From contig CAZOOR010000005.1 in assembly GCA_964581505.1 (NCBI GenBank), positions 1-64,000 on the forward strand: DNA of 64,000 nt. Direction: 5' to 3'. The notes under the pieces are model-generated. The model saw only the letters and a program-made list of their open reading frames with translations. It made no database searches and was not told the DNA's origin. The number at the start of each line of letters is the position of its first letter. The stretch's first letter is position 1. Made by a program: the position numbers and the translations under genes. This DNA comes from CAZOOR01 sp964581505. GTDB lineage: Bacteria; Bacteroidota; Ignavibacteria; Kapaibacteriales; UBA2268. Shown here in pieces: positions 43,051 to 52,211 of this stretch.

Positions 43051-44169
43051 TTACTTAAATTTTTTCTCGTAAAAATTTAAAGCCCTGCCAACCACTTGGT
43101 CCATATTGTAATACTTGTATTCCGCAAGCCGTCCGATGAAATATACTTTGCTGTCGAGTTTATCGGCTTCTTCGTAATATTGCTTATAAAGCAAATGATT
43201 TTCGTCCGAAGGTATGGGATAATACGGTTCGTTTTCACCCTCCTTGTAATCAAGTGCATATTCGCGAGCAATAGTAGTTTTTGGAAAAGGCGGATAATCT
43301 AAAAAATGCTTAAATTCCGTAATCCTTGTATATGACTTATCGTTCGGATAATTGACCTGTGCCGTTTTCTGAAACTGCTCCATATTCAATGCTTCAAATT
43401 CAAAAGTCAGACTTCTGTAAGGCAATTTTCCGTATTTATAATCAAAAAATCCGTCAATTGTGCCGGTATAAATCAATTTATCGTATTCGATACCTGATAA
43501 GTCTTTAAACTCTGTTCCCAATCTGATTTCAATATTCTTATTATTCAGAATATTGCTAAACATTTCCGTATATCCTTTTGCCGGAACCCCCTGAAATTTG
43601 TCTTGAAAATAACGATTATCGCGGCTGACAAACACGGGAATACGCGCTGTTACCGACATATCCAAGTCCTCGGGCTTCATACCCCACTGCTTCACGGTAT
43701 AACCGAGAAAAATATATTTATAGACGTAGTCTGCAAGTTCCTTAAATTCTTCTTTCTCGCTTTGCTTCAATTTTAAAATCGGTATCTTGGCACCGTAACC
43801 GTATTCATCAATTAGTAATTTTTTCAATTCTGCCGCTTTGTTCTCGGGAAAGCATAATTCAATGGAATTCAGATTGAACGGAACAGGCACTCGCATATCC
43901 GCTATAACAGCGAGAACCTTATGCTCATAATGATGCCAATCCGTGAATTGCGAAAGATACTGCCAAATGTTCTCGTTATTAGTATGGAAAATATGCGGAC
44001 CGAATTTATGCACGAGGATACCGTTTTCCACCTGCGCGTCATAGCAATTACCGCCTATATGCAAACGCCTGTCAATCAGCAAAACTTTTTTGTTTTGCTC
44101 TTTTGCCAGCCGCTCGGCAAGCACCGAACCGGCAAGACCTGCACCCACTATGAGAAAATCATACTTCAT
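43051..44169 (-). CDS. glf: UDP-galactopyranose mutase
   Basis: Glf interconverts UDP-galactopyranose and UDP-galactofuranose using reduced FAD. The 372 residues start with the dinucleotide-binding motif DFLIVGAGLAGSVLAERLA and contain IGGNCYD, the substrate-site segments GPHIFHTNNENIWQYL, GYTVKQWG and the C-terminal FIGRLAEYKYYNMDQVVGRAL, all conserved. It overlaps the flippase gene by 4 bases. The presence of Glf in this operon says the glycan probably contains galactofuranose. Confidence 0.96.
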   Translation of the reverse strand: MKYDFLIVGAGLAGSVLAERLAKEQNKKVLLIDRRLHIGGNCYDAQVENGILVHKFGPHIFHTNNENIWQYLSQFTDWHHYEHKVLAVIADMRVPVPFNLNSIELCFPENKAAELKKLLIDEYGYGAKIPILKLKQSEKEEFKELADYVYKYIFLGYTVKQWGMKPEDLDMSVTARIPVFVSRDNRYFQDKFQGVPAKGYTEMFSNILNNKNIEIRLGTEFKDLSGIEYDKLIYTGTIDGFFDYKYGKLPYRSLTFEFEALNMEQFQKTAQVNYPNDKSYTRITEFKHFLDYPPFPKTTIAREYALDYKEGENEPYYPIPSDENHLLYKQYYEEADKLDSKVYFIGRLAEYKYYNMDQVVGRALNFYEKKFK

Positions 44170-45575
44170 TTGGCTATGTAAGATTTAATTTCGTCAATTG
44201 TTACGATTTTAAACAGCAAAATTAACGGAAAATACATTAATAAAATAATAACTGTCGATAAAATCACATTCAAATTCAAATAATTGTGCAAAGCGTAACC
44301 TGTCGCCGCAGAAACGAGAGATAATGCAAATATCTGAATTTTTGATAATATATACACTTTTCTGATTATTCTCTTTGTAATCAAAAGCAATCCGGTCAGC
44401 ACGCTCAATTCACTGAAAACCGTACTCCAAGCGGCACCTGTCGCACCAAATTTGGGAATCAAAATAAAATTCAAAATAACATTAACCACACCACCCGCTC
44501 CAATTGCATACATAACGGTTTTCTCATATTTCCAACTGACCAGTGGCGGATAGTATATCGTATTCAAATACATAATTGTAACGGTTGCCATCAAGACTTG
44601 CAGAACAGGTACGGAAGCAACATATTCGCTACCATAAGCCAAACCTATGAAATAATTAGGGAAAGCCATAATCAGCAAAGATACGACCGCTCCGATAATA
44701 AAAATGAAGTTGCCATATATACGTATTTTTTGTTGCCTGTCTTCAACAGATTGCGAGCGAGAGAGAACAGGAAAAAAAGCATTTTGAATTATTGCAGATG
44801 GTGTAAGAACCAAAATAACAAACTTAAACGCCGCTGAATAAAATCCCGTTTCGGCATCACTACGAAGAAATCCGAGCATTACTATATTCAAATAATTGAA
44901 AATCAATATAAAGAATGTAGAAAATGTAATTGGTATTGATGATTTCAGCAGTTCCTTTAGAAATTCTTTGTCAATCCCCAGCTTAATTTTACCATACATT
45001 TTTGTATATAGCAGAAACATCCAGAGCGAATTAATAAACATAGACGAAACTGTGATAATCATAGCCAGAACAATATCCGACTGAGAATGAACAAAAAGCA
45101 ATAATCCTATTAATGATAAGATGCTTGTAACAACTTGTCTAAGAGCAAGATACTCCATTTTTTCATTTCCCTGATATACCCAATCCATCAGAAATGCCTG
45201 AGAAAACAAGTTGATACTTGATATTATGATAACCAATTTAGTTGTCGGCGGCTTATCCAAAAGTAAAGCCAAAACAATCAAGACGGCAGACGAAAAGACA
45301 GCCAAAAGCAATCTAATCGATGTAATTTGTCTGGCATAAAGTGATATTTTCGAGTGGTCTTTGGCAATTTCCCGTGAGCCGACAATATTAAACCCGAGAT
45401 TGACAAAAAGCGAAAAGAAAACAAGCAGAGAATTGGCGAAGCTGTAAATACCAAAGCCATCAGCAAGTATTGTACGTGCCAGATATATTGTAAAAATAAA
45501 CAATATCCCCTTATTTGTCGCTTCGGCAATAGAGAGAGAAAACAAATTTTTTAATATTCTTCGTCCCGTTCGCAA
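44166..45575 (-). CDS. Wzx-type polysaccharide flippase
   Basis: A 469-residue membrane protein with about 12-14 helices of the polysaccharide biosynthesis/MATE superfamily. N terminus RRILKNLFSLSIAEATNKGILFIFTIYLARTILADGFGIYSFANSL is typical of O-antigen flippases. It would move a lipid-linked oligosaccharide across the inner membrane. It lies between the GH57 gene (1-base gap) and glf (4-base overlap). Confidence 0.9.
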   Translation of the reverse strand: MRTGRRILKNLFSLSIAEATNKGILFIFTIYLARTILADGFGIYSFANSLLVFFSLFVNLGFNIVGSREIAKDHSKISLYARQITSIRLLLAVFSSAVLIVLALLLDKPPTTKLVIIISSINLFSQAFLMDWVYQGNEKMEYLALRQVVTSILSLIGLLLFVHSQSDIVLAMIITVSSMFINSLWMFLLYTKMYGKIKLGIDKEFLKELLKSSIPITFSTFFILIFNYLNIVMLGFLRSDAETGFYSAAFKFVILVLTPSAIIQNAFFPVLSRSQSVEDRQQKIRIYGNFIFIIGAVVSLLIMAFPNYFIGLAYGSEYVASVPVLQVLMATVTIMYLNTIYYPPLVSWKYEKTVMYAIGAGGVVNVILNFILIPKFGATGAAWSTVFSELSVLTGLLLITKRIIRKVYILSKIQIFALSLVSAATGYALHNYLNLNVILSTVIILLMYFPLILLFKIVTIDEIKSYIAK

Positions 45576-45576
45576 T

Positions 45577-47298
45577 TTAGTGATTCCACCAATTTAGTTG
45601 TAATTCCTGAAAAGGAGAGTTCCGCCGCTCGGTTGCTTCGAGATAATGTAAATTATTTTCATCTAATTGCTTAGTTTCGTTTACTTTATCGACAAAATCC
45701 AATAACTTGTTGAAATCGGAATGATGAAACGAGAAACGCTGTTCAGCATAATCTTTTGCGGATTTAGTATAAATGAGGAATTGCCAATCTGAGGATTGAA
45801 GCAATAGAAATTCACGCAAGGCTTGCAATATAATCCGTTCAATAATCGGATTCATATTTTGACGAACATACTTATCATAATATAGCTTTAATCTGTTTTC
45901 ATCATTATATAATGCCTCCCAAGTCCATTTATTCTCTTCATTTATCCATACATCATGATTATTCTTCACACCCCAAGAACCTTCCGGTAAACTGCAAACC
46001 TCTCTCGGCTGAACAACATCAATTTGCTCCGACGCAAAAACAGTATTTACATAAGGCGAATGATGAAGTCCACGAAGCAAAGAACGTAGAAATTCAGGAC
46101 CCTCGAACCACCAATGACCGAAAAGTTCGGTATCGAATGGAGTAGTCAGAGTAGCAAACCGTCCTGTACTATCCTTATGCCAATTAATAGTGTTTTCAAT
46201 ATGATGAATAAAATGATTGGTTTGCTTATCAATTTTATCCCAAATCCAATCGGGGTGATAGAGCGTCTTATACATCATATCAATTTTACTATCTGTTACA
46301 CTCCAATAGCGAAGTTTAGACGGGAAATGCTTTTTATGAAAATCCAGATAATTCGGTTCACCCGGGTAGCCCACTTCCCCGCTCCACACCTGCATTGAAA
46401 TATCATGATGTCGAGTAAAAGCAACAGCAGTACCATATTCAACTTTTTCACTCGAACTTATGTTATACAAATCAAGCGGTGATTTAGCAAACTGCGTTCC
46501 ACGAGAAGTAATTTCAGGATTGGATATGTGCATAAATCCGTCAGGATTCTTATAAGAATCATAAGTACCAATAGGAGAAGAACGCTTCAATAAATCTTCG
46601 TCCGTAATAAAAAAGTCAATATTATATTTAGCAAGTATTTGCTCTAAACCCGGACGTAAATGCTTTTGGTTAAACGGAGCAATAGGAATTTGGGACTGCC
46701 ATTCATAAGATGGTCTGTAAGCACATTCCGGCAGCCAAATACCGCGTGGTTCGCGCCCGAAATGTTTAATATAATTTTCCTTTGCGGCGTGAACCTGTAA
46801 ATCAACGCTACTATCGCTACCCAACAATGGGAGATAGCCGTGTGTAACACCGCAAGTCATTATTTCAATAGCACCTTCGTCCTGCAATTTGCGAAAAGCA
46901 CCGATAATACTATGATTATATTTATGAACAAAATCATTAAGTCTATCGCTATACCATTGTTTCCAAAACGATGCAAGTTCAATATGATGTTGTGAATATC
47001 CCCAATCTGTAAAATCCTTTTCGTCTTTTTCTGCGGCGGCTATTTTTTCCTTACAGTATTTCTCGAAAATATCCCTAAAATCCTGATGTTCCAATTGTTC
47101 GGCAAGTACGGGTGAAATGTCAATACTTACACCCGGACGGATTCCCTCGTTCATCAAATCATTGAATACATTAAGTAGGGGAATATAGCATTCGGCTACA
47201 GCTTCGGTCAGCCAATCCTCGCCGTGGGGCCAACTACCATGATGCAAAACCCAAGGAAGATGTGTATGAAGTACTAATACATAATTACCATTGTGCAT
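45577..47298 (-). CDS. GH57 family alpha-glucan branching-type enzyme
   Basis: A 573-residue GH57 enzyme with DUF1957-type C-terminal part. Motifs: HTHLPWV at 11-17, GIWLPECAY with the nucleophile Glu191, FDTELFGHWWFEGP with the acid/base Asp389. These match 1,4-alpha-glucan branching enzymes of the thermophile and mycobacterial Rv3031 type. No glycogen synthase or other glycogen gene is nearby; instead it sits inside a cell-surface glycan operon, 2 bases after a GT-C gene. Its substrate may therefore be a different alpha-glucan or methylglucose-type polymer (inference). Confidence 0.92.
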   Translation of the reverse strand: MHNGNYVLVLHTHLPWVLHHGSWPHGEDWLTEAVAECYIPLLNVFNDLMNEGIRPGVSIDISPVLAEQLEHQDFRDIFEKYCKEKIAAAEKDEKDFTDWGYSQHHIELASFWKQWYSDRLNDFVHKYNHSIIGAFRKLQDEGAIEIMTCGVTHGYLPLLGSDSSVDLQVHAAKENYIKHFGREPRGIWLPECAYRPSYEWQSQIPIAPFNQKHLRPGLEQILAKYNIDFFITDEDLLKRSSPIGTYDSYKNPDGFMHISNPEITSRGTQFAKSPLDLYNISSSEKVEYGTAVAFTRHHDISMQVWSGEVGYPGEPNYLDFHKKHFPSKLRYWSVTDSKIDMMYKTLYHPDWIWDKIDKQTNHFIHHIENTINWHKDSTGRFATLTTPFDTELFGHWWFEGPEFLRSLLRGLHHSPYVNTVFASEQIDVVQPREVCSLPEGSWGVKNNHDVWINEENKWTWEALYNDENRLKLYYDKYVRQNMNPIIERIILQALREFLLLQSSDWQFLIYTKSAKDYAEQRFSFHHSDFNKLLDFVDKVNETKQLDENNLHYLEATERRNSPFQELQLNWWNH

Positions 47299-47300
47299 AT

Positions 47301-48881
47301 TTATTTACTCGTATTTATTTTCTGAATTACACTTTTTGGCAAAGAACTTGAAAATTTATTCAAATTCTGTTCCAATTTAATCAAATGAACGGAATCTTTT
47401 GCAAAAAAAGTTACTTTGGAATCACCACACACTACATTATTCTTGATTATCCAACTACCGGCTTCAAGCCATTGTTTATAGAATTCTTTTTCACCTTGGA
47501 ACCATAACGTATATAAAACGGCAATATTAACTTGTTTTCGTTCTAAAACAGAATTAATTGTTTCCATATTTAACTGTTTTTTCATTTTAAGAGCCGCAAT
47601 CTTATGAGATGCAAGCCCCCATAAATCGCAAATATTTACATTGGCACGATAACTAATTAAGCCAATATCATTAATAGCAATATTATTGCCGGAATAGAAT
47701 TCTTTAATAAAATCAGCCATCTGCCACTGCTGCTCATAGATATTTATTGATGCCTGTTTTATCTTTGTATTTGTATCATAAGCACGAAATAGCAATGAAA
47801 AGGATAGCAAAAGCAAAATAAATATTATTACTTTTCTATTCAATAAACCATTTAACTTTGCCACCCCTGCAACACCTAAGGCAATAGTAACCGAACCAAT
47901 AAGGATTAAATAGGCTTCATACCTATATAGCCAACCGATTTTAGCAAAAAGTAAATGCAAAACAAAAGTAATTATAAAAACCAAAAGTGGAACCAACTCA
48001 TTTGTTTTAAACAATTTCTTTCCGTTACGAAATAGTAAAACTATTGAAGCAATCAATATAAATAGAAGCTGAGGACTTTCTTTGAGTTTATGAATAGGAT
48101 GAAGAACCAATGTTTTGATTAGCTCTTTAAGAGAATGTACATCGAAGAATTCCCCCTTCAAAAGTAAGGAAGTCGGTAAAAATGTTCCACCATTTCCTAA
48201 AGAATACAAACCGACAAGTACAATGGGTAAAATACTTATTAACAAAACAATAGAAGCAGGTATAAACTTTTTTCTAATTAATAAAAGTAAAACAATTGCA
48301 CCGATTGCAAAAAGAGATTCATATCTAATAAGTGGCAGAAGGGCAACAAGAATATATAAGCCAAATAATTCGGATTTATTACTGCTCTGAAAAAACTTAT
48401 CGGCATTCATAAAGAGAACAAGAAGTAATAAAATATGTAAAAGATGCTCCATTCCCATAATAACAAGCAAAGGGATAGAGGTAGAATAAATAATCAACAA
48501 AATAATAAATAGAAGTAAAGCCCTGTTATTGAATCTCGGTAGAAATAAATGGATTAAGTATAGAATAAGAACAATAGCTAAAAACATATTTATATAAAAA
48601 GGAAGCATTTCGCTATTGATGCCGAGAAATGCAAACGCGGCAATAATGGCAGTCCACAATGGAGATGAAGTCAAGAATACAAATTCACCGTTATTAATAC
48701 CCGGAAGCCCGGACGCAAGCCAATGCTTTGCAATAGAGAGGTGAATATAAGTATCATCAATAGGATAAACAAAATTGCCGTTAGTGGCGTCAAGAATGGA
48801 AAAATAAATAAATATCACACTAGCGATAAATGCGAGCAATACTAATATTGATATTAAATATGTTGATGCCTTTTTTGACAT
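47301..48881 (-). CDS. GT-C fold membrane glycosyltransferase (polyprenyl-sugar dependent)
   Basis: A 526-residue protein with one N-terminal helix followed by a periplasmic loop containing YPIDDTYIHLSIAKHWLASG, then about ten more helices and a soluble C-terminal domain (from about 390). The acidic pair after the first helix is the metal/donor motif of GT-C enzymes, such as arabinofuranosyltransferases and ArnT-like proteins, that use polyprenyl-phosphate sugars. As first gene of the operon it is the natural user of the polyprenyl-phosphoryl-arabinose predicted from the downstream genes (inference). Confidence 0.8.
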   Translation of the reverse strand: MSKKASTYLISILVLLAFIASVIFIYFSILDATNGNFVYPIDDTYIHLSIAKHWLASGLPGINNGEFVFLTSSPLWTAIIAAFAFLGINSEMLPFYINMFLAIVLILYLIHLFLPRFNNRALLLFIILLIIYSTSIPLLVIMGMEHLLHILLLLVLFMNADKFFQSSNKSELFGLYILVALLPLIRYESLFAIGAIVLLLLIRKKFIPASIVLLISILPIVLVGLYSLGNGGTFLPTSLLLKGEFFDVHSLKELIKTLVLHPIHKLKESPQLLFILIASIVLLFRNGKKLFKTNELVPLLVFIITFVLHLLFAKIGWLYRYEAYLILIGSVTIALGVAGVAKLNGLLNRKVIIFILLLLSFSLLFRAYDTNTKIKQASINIYEQQWQMADFIKEFYSGNNIAINDIGLISYRANVNICDLWGLASHKIAALKMKKQLNMETINSVLERKQVNIAVLYTLWFQGEKEFYKQWLEAGSWIIKNNVVCGDSKVTFFAKDSVHLIKLEQNLNKFSSSLPKSVIQKINTSK

Positions 48882-48956
48882 AATGATTAAACAAAGTTCA
48901 AGAAAAGTAAAATTTTATCGCAATATAAGCCCCTTTCCAAACATTTGAAAAAACGA

Positions 48957-48981
48957 GGTAAGGGCTTTTCAAACCCTTACC
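48957..48981 (-). terminator. Hairpin terminator after the DUF3467 gene
   Basis: An 8-bp stem GGTAAGGG / CCCTTACC with a 9-base loop is followed on the minus strand by TCGTTTTTTC. It separates the DUF3467 gene from the sugar operon start, so the operon beginning at 48881 likely has its own promoter. Confidence 0.65.
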
Positions 48982-48991
48982 TTCAAAATAA

Positions 48992-49312
48992 TTAATTGAC
49001 TTTTGGATTACCCGAAAAACCAGGGAAAATATTATCGGGTCTTTCGGTTTTCACCTGTCCATATTGTTGCTCATACTTTGCCATATTTTCATTCATAGCA
49101 TTTAGGAACATCTTTGCATGCTGGGGTGTCATAATAATCCTTGACAAAATTCTACCTTTTGGTACCCCGGGTAGAATTCGCGTAAAATCAAAAATAAACT
49201 CGGCAGGTGAATGCGAAATAATCGCTAAATTGGAATATATGCCTTCCGCCTCTTTCTCGCCTAATTCAATATTAATTTGCTGTTGCATTTGTGGATTTTT
49301 TTTGTCAGCCAT
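48992..49312 (-). CDS. DUF3467 family protein
   Basis: A 106-residue protein of the DUF3467 family, small bacterial proteins of unknown role found across FCB and other phyla. Seen: QINIELGEKEAEGIYSNLAIISHSPAEFIFDFTRILPG, and IIMTPQHAKMFLNAMNENMAKYEQQYG. The SPAEFxxDF and TPQHAK phrases are the family signature. The second of two adjacent ATGs (49312) fits the GGAGAGA ribosome-binding site best. It lies 36 bases past the upstream TPR gene start region on the same strand and ends with its own terminator. Confidence 0.88.
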   Translation of the reverse strand: MADKKNPQMQQQINIELGEKEAEGIYSNLAIISHSPAEFIFDFTRILPGVPKGRILSRIIMTPQHAKMFLNAMNENMAKYEQQYGQVKTERPDNIFPGFSGNPKVN

Positions 49313-49348
49313 CATTCTCTCCGTTTACTAATAAATTATTTCGTAATA

Positions 49349-50860
49349 TTATTTACCTAATGCTTTGATTTTCTTTTCATAGAGTTCCGACTTCTTTTCG
49401 TCTGGCAATCTCTGCTGGAATATTTTAAACATATTCAAATAGTAGCTTTCCTTATTATCAGCAGGTACCACAGCTTCCATAGCTTCTAATTCGGACACCG
49501 TTGATTTTAATAAATCTTTTTGCTGAGTAACAAAATAAATATCCACCAAATCAAAAAGAATATTCACATCGTTGGCGTACTTAGGTGTTTTGCGGCATTT
49601 TACAAAACTCTCACCGGACTTTTTAATATATGGCAAATACTCATCGGGATTCATTTTAGATTTATCACCCTTTGCATCATCGATTTGTTTCTTCTGAATG
49701 ACATAAGCCTTGTTTTTATATGCTGAAGCAAGATTACGCAGAGCATCGTAATATTTCGGGTCAATATTCAATGCTTTCTCATATTGTGTAATAGCATCGT
49801 CATATCTTTTAAGTTGCATCAGCAGGTTACCGTAGCTAAATCTAAACGACTTATTTTTAGGTGCGGATTTAATTAATTGTTCCATACGTTTAGTTGCTTC
49901 ATCTTTCTTACCCATAGCATCGTAGAGCGTAATCATAAAATTATTGATTTGCTCATCATTAGGTTTTAGAACAAGCAGGCTGTTGAGAACACCCATCGCT
50001 TTTTTGTACTGTTTTTTGTCATAATAGTGCTGGATTAGCTCAACCATCGGGTCGGTAGCCAAATCAAAAAGAACCATTTTGTCAGCATTGCTCAAAGTCG
50101 GAGGCGGATTATAGTTCCAAGTTTTAATTTTAAAATCGCCATTATTACCGAGAGACTTCACAAACAATTCTTTGCCATCAACATTAAAAATATCCGTGAT
50201 AGAAGAATCACTCTTGCCTTCCTTGCCGCCACCTCTTGAACCGAGGGGTTTACCAAGAATTTTAATAGCATTATCCCTTGGTACGTTTATATAGAGATTT
50301 TTCTTTTTAGCAAATTCAATATTCGGTAATATCATTTCATAATAATTTTTATAACTCTCAATAGATTTCTCTTTTGACTTCTTGAGTTGGTACATATAAC
50401 CACGTAAATTTACGAACTCAAAAATATCAGGTGCAATACTACTACCGTCTTCTGTCAATTTAATTGCTTTGTCAAGATGAACCACATCTTTTGTTTTGAA
50501 ATATTTGTTCATAGCAACAATAACTTCTGAATAAACATCACGCCAAAGTTTGCTCTTTAAATTGATTGCCTGCATTTGTATCTTTGCGTTTTTGCCGGCA
50601 AATTTCAAGGCGTTATTAGCGGCTTCATTAGCATCCATATATTTCTTCAAGAATAATTTTGTCTCAGCCATATACATCCAGGCTTCACCGTTCTGCGGAT
50701 TTTTCTTTAATTCCTTATCAAAATATTCTTCGGCTTTTTTGAATTCTCTATTTTTATGTGCCAACTTAGCTGTCGTATATTCAGGCGATGCACACTGAAA
50801 CCCCTGCATCAAGAAGGCGCCGATAATCAAGCTGAATAGCATTAGAACATATTTTTTCAC
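49349..50860 (-). CDS. Exported tetratricopeptide-repeat protein, possible lipoprotein
   Basis: A 503-residue protein with signal peptide MKKYVLMLFSLIIGAFLMQGFQC followed by TPR arrays at both ends (AEEYFDKELKKNPQNGEAWMYMAE; AITQYEKALNIDPKYYDALRNLASAY). The Cys after the signal could be lipidated, but GFQC is a poor lipobox. A central segment (about residues 195-235; INVPRDNAIKILGKPLGSRGGG) breaks the repeat. Probably an envelope scaffold or assembly protein; the partner is unknown. Confidence 0.8.
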   Translation of the reverse strand: MKKYVLMLFSLIIGAFLMQGFQCASPEYTTAKLAHKNREFKKAEEYFDKELKKNPQNGEAWMYMAETKLFLKKYMDANEAANNALKFAGKNAKIQMQAINLKSKLWRDVYSEVIVAMNKYFKTKDVVHLDKAIKLTEDGSSIAPDIFEFVNLRGYMYQLKKSKEKSIESYKNYYEMILPNIEFAKKKNLYINVPRDNAIKILGKPLGSRGGGKEGKSDSSITDIFNVDGKELFVKSLGNNGDFKIKTWNYNPPPTLSNADKMVLFDLATDPMVELIQHYYDKKQYKKAMGVLNSLLVLKPNDEQINNFMITLYDAMGKKDEATKRMEQLIKSAPKNKSFRFSYGNLLMQLKRYDDAITQYEKALNIDPKYYDALRNLASAYKNKAYVIQKKQIDDAKGDKSKMNPDEYLPYIKKSGESFVKCRKTPKYANDVNILFDLVDIYFVTQQKDLLKSTVSELEAMEAVVPADNKESYYLNMFKIFQQRLPDEKKSELYEKKIKALGK

Positions 50861-51113
50861 AATAACTCCAAATAAAATGTAACCAATAAGTTTACAAAGT
50901 TAAAAATCATTTAGCAAAATAAAAATATATTCAGTCATTAACAAGAAATTTGTTGCTAATAATTAAAAAAAAGAGTGCTAAATCTTATGCAATAACGGAT
51001 TTACAAATTCTCATCATTAATTTTTTTTAATATAATATTAATTGAAAAGCGATAATAATAACCATATTTTGCACGTCCATTGCTCTGAAATTGTTTAACA
51101 ACAGGAAAAATGT

Positions 51114-51905
51114 GTGTCATTTAAAAGAAAAAAAGTTATGGTGAGAATGAGAAAATTCGGAAAAAGAAGCTTTGCGGTTCTTGCCGTAATTATTGCTTCG
51201 GTCTTTATGGTCAATGCCGAAAGCAACTATTTAAGCCCTAACTATACAGAGATTGCGAATATCGTGTCCAAACATATAATTGCGGCAAAGGATATTGAAT
51301 CTTACAATATCTCATATTATTTTGAGCATAAAGAAACAGGTAATGCTTCTTGGTATGGAAAGAGATTCCATAATAGGAAAACTGCCTGTGGAGAAAGATA
51401 CAATATGTATGCCCTTACTGCCGCTCACAAAAAGCTACCATTAGGCTCAATTGTAAGAGTTACTAATAATGCAACAAAGGAAAGCGTTTTACTCAAAATC
51501 AATGACCGTGGTCCTTATGTCAAGAAAAGAATCATTGACCTATCATATTCGTCTGCTCGTAGAATTAGCGGTGCTACAAATCCTAATGTCAAGATTGAAA
51601 CTTTGTTGGCACAGAGTAACGCCGAATTAATTCCGACCGATGATGATTATTATTTCGGATATTCTTATGAATTGCCCCTTGTTTGTATTCCTGCAAAGGT
51701 TATTAATTTTGCCTATACAGGTAAAGACTTTGACAAAGCAATCGAAAAGTATGAAAAAACAATTGCAGATAACCCCGGCAAATTAGTTTACATATTTACA
51801 AGAGCGGGAAAAATCAGATACAAATACAACAATCTGAAAGAGGAATACTTTGTTGGTGTCTTTAATCCACCCACAGATGAAGAAGAAATATTAGTAACAA
51901 AATAA
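51114..51905 (+). CDS. RlpA-like double-psi beta-barrel protein
   Basis: A 263-residue exported protein. After a signal peptide (RKFGKRSFAVLAVIIASVFMVNA) comes the RlpA-type double-psi barrel: GNASWYGKRFHNRKTACGERYNMYALTAAHKKLPLGSIVRVTN, then KINDRGPYVKKRIIDLSYSSAR. The Asp of NDRGP is the catalytic acid in RlpA lytic transglycosylases acting on denuded peptidoglycan. No SPOR domain is present; the last 80 residues are unlike known domains. The start is uncertain: GTG at 51114, or ATGs at 51138 and 51147, all in frame. Confidence 0.87.
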   Translation: MSFKRKKVMVRMRKFGKRSFAVLAVIIASVFMVNAESNYLSPNYTEIANIVSKHIIAAKDIESYNISYYFEHKETGNASWYGKRFHNRKTACGERYNMYALTAAHKKLPLGSIVRVTNNATKESVLLKINDRGPYVKKRIIDLSYSSARRISGATNPNVKIETLLAQSNAELIPTDDDYYFGYSYELPLVCIPAKVINFAYTGKDFDKAIEKYEKTIADNPGKLVYIFTRAGKIRYKYNNLKEEYFVGVFNPPTDEEEILVTK

Positions 51906-51925
51906 TCATATATTGAATATTACTT

Positions 51926-51954
51926 AAAAGCCTGCTCCAAACGAGCAGGCTTTT
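51926..51954 (+). terminator. Intrinsic terminator after the RlpA-like gene
   Basis: A perfect 12-bp stem AAAAGCCTGCTC / GAGCAGGCTTTT with loop CAAAC, followed by further T, lies 20 bases after the stop codon. The clearest rho-independent terminator in this part of the window. Confidence 0.93.
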
Positions 51955-51959
51955 TTTTA

Positions 51960-52211
51960 TATCTATTTTACTCTTTTGTGGATAATACGAAAGAAAATAT
52001 TGCGATATTGAGTTTTGCAAACCGGAGCCTTCAGGGTGCGGTGATGAATGTGTATGATGTGCCGGGGAATGTGATATGAAGCCACCCAAAAACAGCCGAA
52101 CATACCTCTCCGTCAAAGCTACGCTTTGCCACCTCTCCTTGATTTAAGGAGAGGAAAAAACAGACCGCCTTTTCCTTTTGAATTATATTAGAATAAATGG
52201 GATACAGACTG
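51960..52211. repeat. Non-coding stretch with palindromic repeat related to the 37.6-38.6 kb elements
   Basis: No supported gene. It holds a GC-richer block (52020-52160) with AAAGCTACGCTTT and a perfect hairpin CCTCTCCTT / AAGGAGAGG at 52132-52154, followed by six A. In style (CTCTCC palindrome, AACAGCC, GCCACC) it resembles the repeats around the DUF559 gene, without close identity. Any reading frame here is the translated repeat. Confidence 0.55.

Noticed and set aside
51862..52116. 84-aa minus-strand frame after the RlpA-like gene
   Set aside because: Crosses a strong terminator and a repeat block; no family features.
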